DNA from: Pseudomonadota bacterium
GTDB taxonomy: Bacteria > Pseudomonadota > Alphaproteobacteria > Rhizobiales > Hyphomicrobiaceae
Reading direction: 5' to 3'
Assembly: GCA_021816505.1 (NCBI GenBank)
Contig: JAKAXS010000030.1
Coordinates: forward strand, 1-13,200
Length of the DNA stretch: 13,200 bases
The notes beneath the pieces were generated by a model, which did no database searches, was not told the DNA's origin, and worked only from the letters and a program-made list of their open reading frames with translations. A program made the translations under genes and the position numbers. Shown here piece after piece: positions 6,644 through 13,200 of the stretch. The first letter of the stretch is position 1; the number at the start of each line of letters is the position of its first letter.

Positions 6644-6973
6644 ATGGCCTATCAAGACCCCAATGAGCCCAATCTGCGCAGACCGGTGCAAGACCCGAGC
6701 CCAGCGCGCTTCATTATCCCGTTGGCGCTCGTCGCCGCATTCCTCGTTGCGCTCGCGATAGCTGGCGTATTCTCGAGCACCGAGATGGCTTCGAATCCAC
6801 CGGCCACGACAACGTCGCAGTCGACGACCGATACATCATCGCCGGCTAGCACCGGCGCCGGTACTGGCGAGACCGGCAGCGAAACGGCACCGAGCGTCCA
6901 ACCGACGCCAACGCCTGCGCCGGCACCTCAGGCACAGCCCGAGCAGACACCGCCGCCGCCTGCGCAGCAGTAG
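6644..6973 (+). CDS. Single-pass membrane protein with Thr/Pro-rich tail, function unknown
   Basis: 109 residues from the ATG at 6644. An in-frame ATG at 6632 also exists, but the strong Shine-Dalgarno GGAGGAA (6635-6641) lies after it and serves the 6644 start. The protein has a short charged N-terminus (DPNEPNLRRPVQDPSPA), one hydrophobic helix (about residues 23-42) and a Thr/Ser/Gly then Pro/Ala/Gln tail ending in PPPPAQQ. There are no cysteines and no known motif, so I cannot assign a family. The layout mirrors the divergent neighbour ending at 5986, although sequence identity in the helix is low. A consensus EcfG promoter lies upstream and an intrinsic terminator directly downstream, so this is a single-gene stress-response transcript. 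A proline-rich envelope protein is the likely description. Confidence 0.8.
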   Translation: MAYQDPNEPNLRRPVQDPSPARFIIPLALVAAFLVALAIAGVFSSTEMASNPPATTTSQSTTDTSSPASTGAGTGETGSETAPSVQPTPTPAPAPQAQPEQTPPPPAQQ

Positions 6974-6995
6974 TCAGCGTCAGTTCAAATGTTTG

Positions 6996-7028
6996 CCCGC
7001 TGCGCTCGGCGCAGCGGGTCTTTCTTTG
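6996..7028 (+). terminator. Rho-independent terminator
   Basis: CCCGCTGCGC (6996-7005), loop TCG, GCGCAGCGGG (7009-7018), then TCTTTCTTT. A perfect 10-bp stem with a T-rich tail, 23 bases after the stop at 6973. On the opposite strand it follows the phosphodiesterase gene but has no T-run there. Confidence 0.9.
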
Positions 7029-7047
7029 CGAGAACGCGTTCCGATAG

Positions 7048-9294
7048 CTAGGCGGCTGCGACTGCGCTGCTCGTCCCGCTCAGCAGAGCCGTCGCGTCGG
7101 AGCGCGAAATAGGCTTCGACAGCAGGAAGCCCTGCAAGTGATCGGCTCCTGCCAGGCGCAAGAGTTCCTGCTGTGCAGACGTTTCCACGCCTTCCGCCGT
7201 CACCGAGATACCTGATCCCCTTGCCATGCCGACGATCGCCAGGATGACCGCATTTGCGCGCGTGGACTGCCCAATCTGCTGTACGAATGAGCGATCTATT
7301 TTCACGCGATCGACCGTATGGCGCATGATGTAGCTCAACGACGAATACCCTGTGCCAAAATCATCGAGCGCGATCTTCACTCCTATCTGACGCAAGGCTT
7401 GGAGCGTCCGGTCGGTGTGGCCAGTCGCATCGAGCAACGTACTTTCGGTGATTTCGATTTCCAGCCGGCGCGGATCGATCGCGGCTTGCTTCAAGATATC
7501 GACGACACTGGCAACGAAGTCGGGCTCGGCAAGCTGCCGCGGCGAGACATTGACCGCAATCGTCTTGTCATTCCATTCCGCAGCGGCTGTGCACGCTTGT
7601 CGAAGGACCCACTTGCCAAGCTGATGGATCAACCCGCACTCCTCTGCAATGCAGATGAAGGTCAGCGGCGACACGCTGCCCAACCGTGGATGGTACCAAC
7701 GCAGCAGTGCCTCGAAGCCGTCAACGGCCACACCACCCGCCGAGTAGATCGGCTGGTAGACGACTTCCAGTTCCCTTCCGTTCTCAATCGCCTCGCGCAG
7801 GTCGACCTCGAGTGAGCGCCGTTTCTGAAGCGCATCGCTCATCGACTCGGTAAAGATTTTGAACTGGTTTCGCCCCGACGCCTGGGCATCATTCAAAGCG
7901 ATGTCCGCCTTGCGGGACAATTCATGGTGGTCGCGATCCGATTGCGCGGCGATCGCGACACCCATGCTGACGCCGACAACGACCGGGGAGCCGTTCAGAA
8001 CCATTGGCCCCGCCACCACGGTCAGTATCGATCCGCACAACGTTTCCACATCTCCATCCGAGAACTGCGGCAACACCACCGCGAATTCGTCGCTGCCGAT
8101 GCGCGCCACGAAACTCTGTGGCGGCATTACGGACAGGAGTCGCTGACTGAGCTGAAGGATCAGCTCGTCGCCAGCCGCGTAGCCGAGCGTGTCGTTGACG
8201 AGCTTGAACCGGTCGACATCCAAAGAGATCAGAACAACGTTTTCGTCGCCGCGAGATGCGCTCGTAAGAAGTGACTGCAAATGCTGATCGAGAAAAGTCC
8301 TGTTCGGCAGCGCCGTCAGCCGGTCATGGTAGGTCAGCCTTTTGGCCTGCGTTTCGCTTTCTGCCAGTTGGTCTCCGGCAGCACGAAGTTTAAACAGCAA
8401 AAGAAGCGTCGCGATCCCGACGAGCCCGATGCCGATGACAAAACCGGGCATGAAACCCTTTACGATCGACTTTCCGGGCAGTTCCGGCTGCCAATGGAAA
8501 TAGCCGAGCGTCTCACCGCCATCCGTCTTGACCGGGAACGCCAGCTCCTCGCGGTGTGCAACATCTGTCTCGAAGTGCGCATCCTTCAATTGATACTGCT
8601 CGGCCAGATCAGAGGCGAAGCTTCCGTCCAGATAACGCACGCTCACCATCAGGAATTCGCTGCCGCGCGTCTGCGCATAGGCATCGCTTTCACCGATGAT
8701 TGGGGCCACACTTACGATCGACGGCCGCGCACCTTCGAACATCTTGTCGCTGGCGACCGGCAGCTCTGCCGCATCACGTTCGTAGGCATCGAGCGCACCA
8801 TCGGCGATCTTCTGGCGCAACATCTTGACCAGTTTCGCTACGGAGGGACTGATCCACGCCTCGCCCGCCGAGTATTCCGCGTTGTCTACATCCGCATAGA
8901 CGATCTCATCGCGCGCGTTCAGCAGATAGGTTCGGTCATGCTTGAAGTAGTCATTCATCCAACGCCCAAGGTTCTTGGACACCCACTGTGGATCGAACGA
9001 ATGCTTCAGATTCTGGACGGCATCGTCCCACACGACGACACTGAGTTGATCGTGTGCGATCTTCTGCGTAGCGGCGCTCAACGAGCTGCTGACGACTTTC
9101 GTCTGGCGTGCGCGGGCAAGGTCGTCGGCGCGAATGGCTGACCAGATGACCGCGAATGCAATAACAACGAACGTAACGGCGAGAACGGCGCAGCTGATCG
9201 CGCTTACCCGCTGGAATGGCATCGCAGCGTCGCTACCCGACCACCGAGCTGATAGTTCTGAAGACCCGCGCCGCATGTCGACCCCGTGAATCAT
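7048..9294 (-). CDS. Membrane c-di-GMP phosphodiesterase, CHASE4-like/GGDEF/EAL
   Basis: 748 residues. Order: membrane helix (about 33-54), a periplasmic sensory domain of CHASE4 type (about 60-270, with VVVWDDA early and LNARDEIVYAD later), a second helix (about 278-301), GGDEF (about 325-480) and EAL (about 495-740). The GGDEF signature reads GSDEF (400-404) and no RxxD inhibitory site precedes it, so cyclase activity is doubtful and a GTP-sensing role is possible. The EAL domain keeps EALLRW (528-533), NVSPRQL, EITES, DDFGTG (D644-D645), the lysine in VKIDRSF, AEGVET and QGF, so hydrolysis of c-di-GMP to pGpG is expected. The ATG at 9294 has no good Shine-Dalgarno; an ATG at 9276 preceded by GGGG is an alternative. 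It lies 50 bases downstream of copA on the same strand with no terminator between, so read-through is possible. LapD-like receptor function is less likely because catalytic residues are intact. Confidence 0.92.
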   Translation of the reverse strand: MIHGVDMRRGSSELSARWSGSDAAMPFQRVSAISCAVLAVTFVVIAFAVIWSAIRADDLARARQTKVVSSSLSAATQKIAHDQLSVVVWDDAVQNLKHSFDPQWVSKNLGRWMNDYFKHDRTYLLNARDEIVYADVDNAEYSAGEAWISPSVAKLVKMLRQKIADGALDAYERDAAELPVASDKMFEGARPSIVSVAPIIGESDAYAQTRGSEFLMVSVRYLDGSFASDLAEQYQLKDAHFETDVAHREELAFPVKTDGGETLGYFHWQPELPGKSIVKGFMPGFVIGIGLVGIATLLLLFKLRAAGDQLAESETQAKRLTYHDRLTALPNRTFLDQHLQSLLTSASRGDENVVLISLDVDRFKLVNDTLGYAAGDELILQLSQRLLSVMPPQSFVARIGSDEFAVVLPQFSDGDVETLCGSILTVVAGPMVLNGSPVVVGVSMGVAIAAQSDRDHHELSRKADIALNDAQASGRNQFKIFTESMSDALQKRRSLEVDLREAIENGRELEVVYQPIYSAGGVAVDGFEALLRWYHPRLGSVSPLTFICIAEECGLIHQLGKWVLRQACTAAAEWNDKTIAVNVSPRQLAEPDFVASVVDILKQAAIDPRRLEIEITESTLLDATGHTDRTLQALRQIGVKIALDDFGTGYSSLSYIMRHTVDRVKIDRSFVQQIGQSTRANAVILAIVGMARGSGISVTAEGVETSAQQELLRLAGADHLQGFLLSKPISRSDATALLSGTSSAVAAA

Positions 9295-9344
9295 GCGTAG
9301 GCAGATTAGTTTCAGAGTATTAATAACCTCATTCCAAAAGCTGG

Positions 9345-11744
9345 TTAGGGAAGCCTTTCTCCTCCCGTGTGAAGCCGGACGCGCCGCAACCTCAGCGCGT
9401 TTCCGATCACGCTGACGGACGACAGCGCCATTGCCGCAGCAGCGATCATCGGCGACAGCAGCCAGCCCAACGCCGGATACAAAACCCCCGCCGCGATCGG
9501 CACACCTGCCGCGTTGTAGATGAAGGCAAAGACCAGGTTCTGGCGGATGTTGCGCATCGTGGCTTGCGACAGACGCCGCGCTCGCACCAATCCCTGCAGG
9601 TCGCCCTTCACCAACGTTATCCCGGCGCTCTCGATGGCAACGTCGGTGCCGGTTCCCATCGCAATCCCGACGTCGGCTGCCGCGAGAGCGGGCGCATCGT
9701 TGACACCGTCACCGGCCATCGCAACGATACGGCCGCTGCTGCGCAGCCGCTCGATCACGCGGGCCTTGCCCTCAGGCAACACGTCGGACTCGACCTCCTC
9801 GATACCAAGCCGGTGCGCGACGGCCTGAGCGGTCGTGCCATTATCGCCGGTGAGCATGACGATCCTCACGCCGTCGTGGCGCAGAGCCTGCAACGCCGGA
9901 GCCGCCGCCGGCTTGATTGGATCGCCAACCGCCAGCAAGCCGCTCGCTGCGCCGTCGATTGCAACGAACACCACCGTAGCGCCACCGACCCGTAGACTTT
10001 CCCCTGAAGCCGCCAACGACCTGAAATCGATCGCCTCGTCGCGCATCATGGCGTCGTTGCCAATGACGATGCGACGTCCATCCAGGACACCGGCCACGCC
10101 CTTTCCAGGTGTCGCAGAGAAGTTGTCGATCCTCAGCAACGCAACGCTCTGTGCGTCGGCGGCGGCGACAACGGCCGCGCCGAGAGGATGCTCGCTCAGC
10201 TTTTCGAGACTGGCTGCGAACTGCAGAACGGTTTGCTCGGTCAAGCCGGCGACCGCGTGCACCGCGAGAAGCTGAGGCTTGCCCTCAGTCAACGTCCCCG
10301 TCTTGTCGACGACCAAGGTGTCGACCGCTTCCAAACGCTCCAACGCCTCGGCATCGCGGATAAGAATGCCGGACTGCGCGCCACGCCCTACCCCCACCAT
10401 GATCGACATCGGCGTGGCCAGCCCCAGCGCGCACGGGCATGCGATGATAAGAACGGAGACCGCAGCAAGCAGCGCATACGTCAGCCTTGGTTCCGGCCCC
10501 ATCACAGCCCAGACCGCGAACGCCAGCAGTGCCGCCGCGATGACGAGCGGCACGAACCAGCCTGCCACCCTGTCGGCCAAGCGCTGGATCGGCGCGCGGC
10601 TGCGCTGCGCATTGGCGACGAGTTGGACGATGCGCGCCAGCATCGTGTCCCGTCCGACTTTTTTGGCGCGGATCACCAGCGCGCCGTTTTGATTCATCGT
10701 TCCGGCAAACACCTCATCTCCAACGTCTTTGCCGACGGGCATGGATTCGCCGGTCATCATCGATTGATCGACGCTGCTGCGGCCATCGCCAACCGTTCCG
10801 TCCACCGGAATGCTTTCGCCCGGACGTACGCGCACCAGATCCCCGGCAGCGATCTCTTCGACGGCAACGTCTTCTTCGGTGCCATCGGGCCGCACGCGCC
10901 GCGCAGACTTCAGGTTGAGGCTGAGGAGGGAGCGGATTGCGCCGCTCGTACTGTCGCGTGCCCGCAATTCCAGCACCTGTCCCAACAGCACGAGCGTCGT
11001 GATGACGGCCGCTGCTTCGAAATAAACCGGCACAGAGCCGTCGGCATTCCTGAAGCCGGCCGGAAACGCATCCGGCACCAGCGTCGCCACGACACTAAAC
11101 GACCAGGCGACGCCCGTGCCCAGCGCGATCAGCGTGAACATGTTGAGGTTGCCGCTGCGTATCGATGCCGCCGCGCGCTCGAAGAAGGGCCATCCGATCC
11201 ACAGCACAACCGGGGTTGCCAACACGAGCTGAAGCCATCCGCTGACGCGCGGCGCGATGAGGTGATGCAGCCCAGCGAAATGCGCCCCCATATCCAACGC
11301 GAACACCGGCAGCGTCAGCGCCAGGGCGATCCAGAACCGGCGCGTCATATCGGTCAATTCCGGATTGGGCGCGCTGTCGGCGCTGATCGTCTCAGGTTCG
11401 AGCGCCATGCCGCAGATCGGACATGAGCCCGGCCCCTCCTGCCGCACCTCCGGATGCATCGGGCACGTGTAGATCGCGCCGGCGACAGGTGCAGCTTCGG
11501 GCGGACGCGGCGCCAGATAACGTTCCGGATCGGCCTGGAACTTGGTGCGGCACCCCGCGCTGCAGAAGTAGTACGGCCGGCCCTCGTGCTCACTCGTATG
11601 CTTGGCGGTGTGCTGATCCACCGTCATTCCGCAGACAGGATCCTTCGCCAGATCGGTTTCGGTCACGTCCGCGGTTCGCGAATGACCGGAGCAGCATGAC
11701 CCCTGGCCCGACACTGAATTCGAAGATCCGCCGCGATCGTGCAT
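9345..11744 (-). CDS. copA: Copper-translocating P1B-type ATPase with YHS domain
   Basis: 799 residues from the ATG at 11744. The pump exports Cu(I) from the cytoplasm using ATP. N-terminus: a CCSGH stretch (17-21), a YHS domain (DPVCGM at 35-40, YYFCSAGC later) and a heavy-metal-binding domain (YTCPMHPE ... CPICGM). There is no classical CxxC HMA domain. Core motifs seen: TGES (actuator), CPC in the metal-binding helix (436-438), the phosphorylated aspartate in DKTGT (D480), SEHPLG in the nucleotide domain, GDGVNDAP, and MALSSVSVIGNALRLRR in the last helices, all intact. The frame stays open to an ATG at 11786, but that extension translates the CsoR operators. The 11744 ATG has AGGAG seven bases ahead, so it is the real start. 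Divergent from csoR; control by copper through CsoR is the expected mode. Confidence 0.95.
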   Translation of the reverse strand: MHDRGGSSNSVSGQGSCCSGHSRTADVTETDLAKDPVCGMTVDQHTAKHTSEHEGRPYYFCSAGCRTKFQADPERYLAPRPPEAAPVAGAIYTCPMHPEVRQEGPGSCPICGMALEPETISADSAPNPELTDMTRRFWIALALTLPVFALDMGAHFAGLHHLIAPRVSGWLQLVLATPVVLWIGWPFFERAAASIRSGNLNMFTLIALGTGVAWSFSVVATLVPDAFPAGFRNADGSVPVYFEAAAVITTLVLLGQVLELRARDSTSGAIRSLLSLNLKSARRVRPDGTEEDVAVEEIAAGDLVRVRPGESIPVDGTVGDGRSSVDQSMMTGESMPVGKDVGDEVFAGTMNQNGALVIRAKKVGRDTMLARIVQLVANAQRSRAPIQRLADRVAGWFVPLVIAAALLAFAVWAVMGPEPRLTYALLAAVSVLIIACPCALGLATPMSIMVGVGRGAQSGILIRDAEALERLEAVDTLVVDKTGTLTEGKPQLLAVHAVAGLTEQTVLQFAASLEKLSEHPLGAAVVAAADAQSVALLRIDNFSATPGKGVAGVLDGRRIVIGNDAMMRDEAIDFRSLAASGESLRVGGATVVFVAIDGAASGLLAVGDPIKPAAAPALQALRHDGVRIVMLTGDNGTTAQAVAHRLGIEEVESDVLPEGKARVIERLRSSGRIVAMAGDGVNDAPALAAADVGIAMGTGTDVAIESAGITLVKGDLQGLVRARRLSQATMRNIRQNLVFAFIYNAAGVPIAAGVLYPALGWLLSPMIAAAAMALSSVSVIGNALRLRRVRLHTGGERLP

Positions 11745-11756
11745 GTCTATACTCCT

Positions 11757-11774
11757 ATAACCCCTAGGGGGTAT
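11757..11774. promoter_or_regulatory. CsoR-like operator 1
   Basis: ATAACCCCTAGGGGGTAT, a near-perfect palindrome of the A/T-flanked C-tract/G-tract kind bound by CsoR/RcnR repressors. It sits directly before the copA Shine-Dalgarno, inside the predicted copA leader. It shares GGGGTATCCGT with operator 2. Confidence 0.75.
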
Positions 11775-11779
11775 CCGTA

Positions 11780-11808
11780 TTGACATTTATACCCGGAAGG
11801 GGTATCCG
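11780..11808 (+). promoter_or_regulatory. csoR promoter
   Basis: A perfect -35 TTGACA (11780-11785), a 17-base spacer, and TATCCG as -10 (11803-11808, three of six matches). The start would fall at or within a base or two of the csoR ATG at 11815, implying a leaderless or nearly leaderless mRNA. Operator 2 lies in the spacer, so CsoR binding would block it. Confidence 0.55.
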
Positions 11809-11812
11809 TCAA
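11784..11812 (-). promoter_or_regulatory. copA promoter
   Basis: On the minus strand TTGACG (11812-11807) is followed by TATAAA (11791-11786, spacer 15) or TAAATG (11789-11784, spacer 17). It overlaps the csoR promoter almost completely and encloses operator 2. Transcription would start near 11777, placing operator 1 just inside the leader. Confidence 0.5.
11789..11805. promoter_or_regulatory. CsoR-like operator 2
   Basis: ATACCCGGAAGGGGTAT, a second pseudo-palindrome of the same type, 31 bp from operator 1 measured between the identical GGGGTATCCGT blocks (11768-11778 and 11799-11809). It lies in the spacers of both divergent promoters. Confidence 0.75.
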
Positions 11813-11814
11813 GA

Positions 11815-12090
11815 ATGGAACACGACACCACCGAAGTTTGCCTCAAACGTCTTAGCAAGATCGAGGGTCAGGTGCGCGGCATCGCCAAGATGGTTGAAGA
11901 AAAGCGCTACTGCATCGACATCATCACCCAGATCGCCGCAGCGCAGGCCGCCCTTCAACGAGTCGAAGAGGCGATCCTTCAGGATCACGTCGGCCACTGC
12001 GTCGAGCACGCGATCGCCAGCGGCAACAAGAACGATCAGCGTGCCAAGATCGCCGAGTTGATGGCCGTCTTGGCGCGAAGCAGACGGTAA
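11815..12090 (+). CDS. csoR: CsoR-family copper-sensing transcriptional repressor
   Basis: 91 residues, an all-helical DUF156/CsoR protein that binds DNA as apo-tetramer and releases it on binding Cu(I). Seen: the family start TEVCLKRLSKIEGQVRGI, then the copper ligands Cys33, His58 and Cys62 in the C-x24-H-x3-C spacing of true Cu(I) sensors, with Tyr32 next to the first cysteine. The Ni/Co sensor RcnR has a different ligand set (His instead of the last Cys), so copper is favoured. An extra Cys9 is present. There is no separate Shine-Dalgarno: GGAAGGGG at 11795-11802 is part of the operator and 12 bases from the ATG. It is divergent from copA and followed by the DUF305 gene, and very likely represses all of them including itself. 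Confidence 0.93.
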   Translation: MEHDTTEVCLKRLSKIEGQVRGIAKMVEEKRYCIDIITQIAAAQAALQRVEEAILQDHVGHCVEHAIASGNKNDQRAKIAELMAVLARSRR

Positions 12091-12136
12091 TCCGACCAAG
12101 CTTTCTATGAACCCTTCAACTGTCAGGGAGATCATC

Positions 12137-12514
12137 ATGACGCGAACGATTTTGGCGGCCGCAGCCGCATGCCTGCTTCTCGCCGCGCCGCCATCGGCGT
12201 CGGCCGACAACCACGGCCATGATGATCACGCGGGTCACGGCGCTCACGAGGCCAAGGGCGAAGCCGCCGAAGCCTATGCGGCCGCGAACGTGAAAATGCA
12301 CAAGGATATGTCGATCGCCTACAGCGGTGATCCCGATGTCGACTTTGCGCGCGGAATGATCCCGCACCACGACGGTGCCGTCGAGATGGCCAAGGTGCAG
12401 CTGAAGTACGGCAAGGATCCGGAATTGCGGCGACTGGCCGAAGAAATCGTCAAGGCTCAGGAAACCGAGATCGCGTTCATGCGCTCGTGGCTAAAAAAGA
12501 ATCAAGCCAAGTGA
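12137..12514 (+). CDS. Periplasmic DUF305 protein, copper-linked
   Basis: 125 residues from the ATG at 12137, which has AGGGAG a few bases ahead; the frame is open to an ATG at 12107, but that start has no ribosome site. A signal peptide is evident (MTRTILAAAAACLLLAAPPSASA, cut probably after ASA). A His/Asp/Gly segment follows (NHGHDDHAGHGAHE), then the DUF305 core with DVDFARGMIPHHDGAVEMAK and a C-terminal helix FMRSWLKKNQAK. DUF305 proteins are small ferritin-like helical proteins, often found beside copper genes; the paired histidines of IPHH and the His-rich N-terminus could bind copper in the periplasm, but biochemical function is not firmly known. It lies 46 bases after csoR with no terminator between, so it is probably co-transcribed and copper-induced. 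Confidence 0.88.
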   Translation: MTRTILAAAAACLLLAAPPSASADNHGHDDHAGHGAHEAKGEAAEAYAAANVKMHKDMSIAYSGDPDVDFARGMIPHHDGAVEMAKVQLKYGKDPELRRLAEEIVKAQETEIAFMRSWLKKNQAK

Positions 12515-12517
12515 CGA

Positions 12518-12539
12518 AAAACTGATCAGCTGCGGTTTT
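12518..12539 (+). terminator. Weak possible terminator after the DUF305 gene
   Basis: AAAACTG (12518-12524) can pair with CGGTTTT (12533-12539) around an 8-base loop, with one wobble pair. The stem is AT-rich and the T-run is part of the stem, so this is tentative. Confidence 0.3.
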
Positions 12540-12591
12540 CTGTTCAATCGCCAGGGACACTCGGAATACTGTAACGTATTATCGCTAATCC

Positions 12592-12624
12592 ATGCCTAAG
12601 CCCGCCAACGAGGTCCTCACCTAA
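12592..12624 (+). CDS. Possible 10-codon leader ORF overlapping the antiporter start
   Basis: ATG at 12592 opens a frame MPKPANEVLT whose TAA (12622-12624) overlaps the ATG of the antiporter gene as TAATG. Such an arrangement can couple translation. There is no clear Shine-Dalgarno before it, and a frame this short is easily due to chance. Confidence 0.2.
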   Translation: MPKPANEVLT

Positions 12625-13200
12625 TGCCGCACGATACGCCGCTGATCGCCACCATCGTCGCAGGTTTGACGCTGGCATTTGCGTTCGGCGCCGTAGCACA
12701 TCGGCTCAAGGCGCCGCCGCTCGTCGGCTACCTCCTGGCGGGCGTGGCCGTGGGTCCCTTCACGCCCGGCTTCGTTGCCGATCAGGCGCTCGCTTCGGAG
12801 CTGGCGGAGATCGGCGTCATCCTGCTGATGTTCGGCGTCGGCCTGCATTTCTCGCTGAAGGACCTGCTCTCCGTCCGCGCGATTGCGGTGCCGGGCGCCA
12901 TAGCGCAAATCGCGGTTGCGACCCTGGCGGGAACGGGGCTTGCCTGGCTGATCGGCTGGCCACTGGGCGCCGGCCTCGTATTCGGTCTGGCGCTGTCGGT
13001 CGCGAGCACGGTCGTGCTGCTGCGCGCCATCCAGGAACGTCACTTGATGGAGACCGACCGCGGCCGCATCGCCGTCGGCTGGCTGATCGTCGAAGACTTG
13101 GCGATGGTCATGGCGCTGGTCTTGCTGCCGGCCGTCGCACCGCTTCTGGGCGGCACGACGGAAAATGTCTCCGCCGACCCGATCGCAACGCGCTTCGGGC
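12624..13200 (+). CDS. ybaL: YbaL/Kef-type CPA2 cation:proton antiporter, N-terminal part (cut by window end)
   Basis: The frame runs from the ATG at 12624 to the window edge (192 codons) without a stop. The translation starts MPHDTPLIATIVAGLTLAFA and continues with PPLVGYLLAGVAVGPFTPGF, GVILLMFGVGLHFSLKDL and SVASTVVLLRAIQERHLM, ending in a WLIVEDLAMVMALVLLPAV segment. These are the helices of a CPA2 transporter domain and resemble Escherichia coli YbaL closely from the first residues, as far as I recall that sequence. Members are usually over 500 residues with a C-terminal TrkA-N/RCK regulatory domain, which would lie outside the window. They exchange K+ or Na+ for protons at the inner membrane. 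The ATG is the first in frame after a stop (TAA at 12597); GAGG ten bases ahead is a weak ribosome site. It may be unrelated to the copper genes. Confidence 0.9.
   Translation, partial: MPHDTPLIATIVAGLTLAFAFGAVAHRLKAPPLVGYLLAGVAVGPFTPGFVADQALASELAEIGVILLMFGVGLHFSLKDLLSVRAIAVPGAIAQIAVATLAGTGLAWLIGWPLGAGLVFGLALSVASTVVLLRAIQERHLMETDRGRIAVGWLIVEDLAMVMALVLLPAVAPLLGGTTENVSADPIATRFG

Noticed and set aside
8281..9141. A plus-strand open frame opposite the phosphodiesterase
   Set aside because: The CHASE4-like sensor region and second helix are coded on the other strand; this frame has no recognisable content.
10188..11426. A plus-strand open frame of over 400 codons opposite copA
   Set aside because: copA motifs are intact on the minus strand; the plus-strand translation is rich in His, Arg and Gln with no domain, a typical shadow frame.

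Overview
The window reads as chromosomal DNA of a GC-rich alphaproteobacterium, probably in the Hyphomicrobiales. This is inferred from codon use, from a near-perfect EcfG-type general-stress promoter (GGAAC-N16-CGTT), and from the kinds of genes present. I see no rRNA, tRNA, CRISPR array, insertion sequence or phage gene.

Left part (1-5480): a tight three-gene plus-strand operon encodes the inner-membrane part of a type I secretion (ABC export) machine. It has two different ABC half-transporters, the second with a catalytically dead C39-like N-terminal domain, followed by a HlyD-type membrane fusion protein. The outer-membrane TolC partner and the secreted substrate are not in the window. 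Both nucleotide-binding domains keep Walker A and Walker B but lack a normal LSGGQ signature and the H-loop histidine, which is the oddest protein-level feature here.

Middle part (5481-7047): a small unrecognised minus-strand gene, an AT-rich non-coding stretch, then two divergent small genes. Each encodes a single-pass membrane protein with a long Ala/Pro/Thr-rich tail. The space between them carries one consensus EcfG promoter facing right and one near-consensus promoter facing left, so the pair looks like a stress-induced envelope module. Each gene has its own hairpin terminator.

Right part (7048-12514): a CHASE4-like/GGDEF/EAL membrane phosphodiesterase lies 50 bases downstream of a copper P1B-ATPase (YHS plus heavy-metal-binding N-terminus) on the minus strand. 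Divergent from the pump are a CsoR-type copper-sensing repressor and a periplasmic DUF305 protein. The short csoR/copA intergenic region holds two CsoR-like operators 31 bp apart and overlapping divergent promoters. Copper release of CsoR would therefore be expected to induce export (CopA), the DUF305 protein and perhaps the c-di-GMP phosphodiesterase together.

Right edge (12624-13200): the N-terminal third or so of a YbaL/Kef-type CPA2 cation:proton antiporter, cut by the window end.
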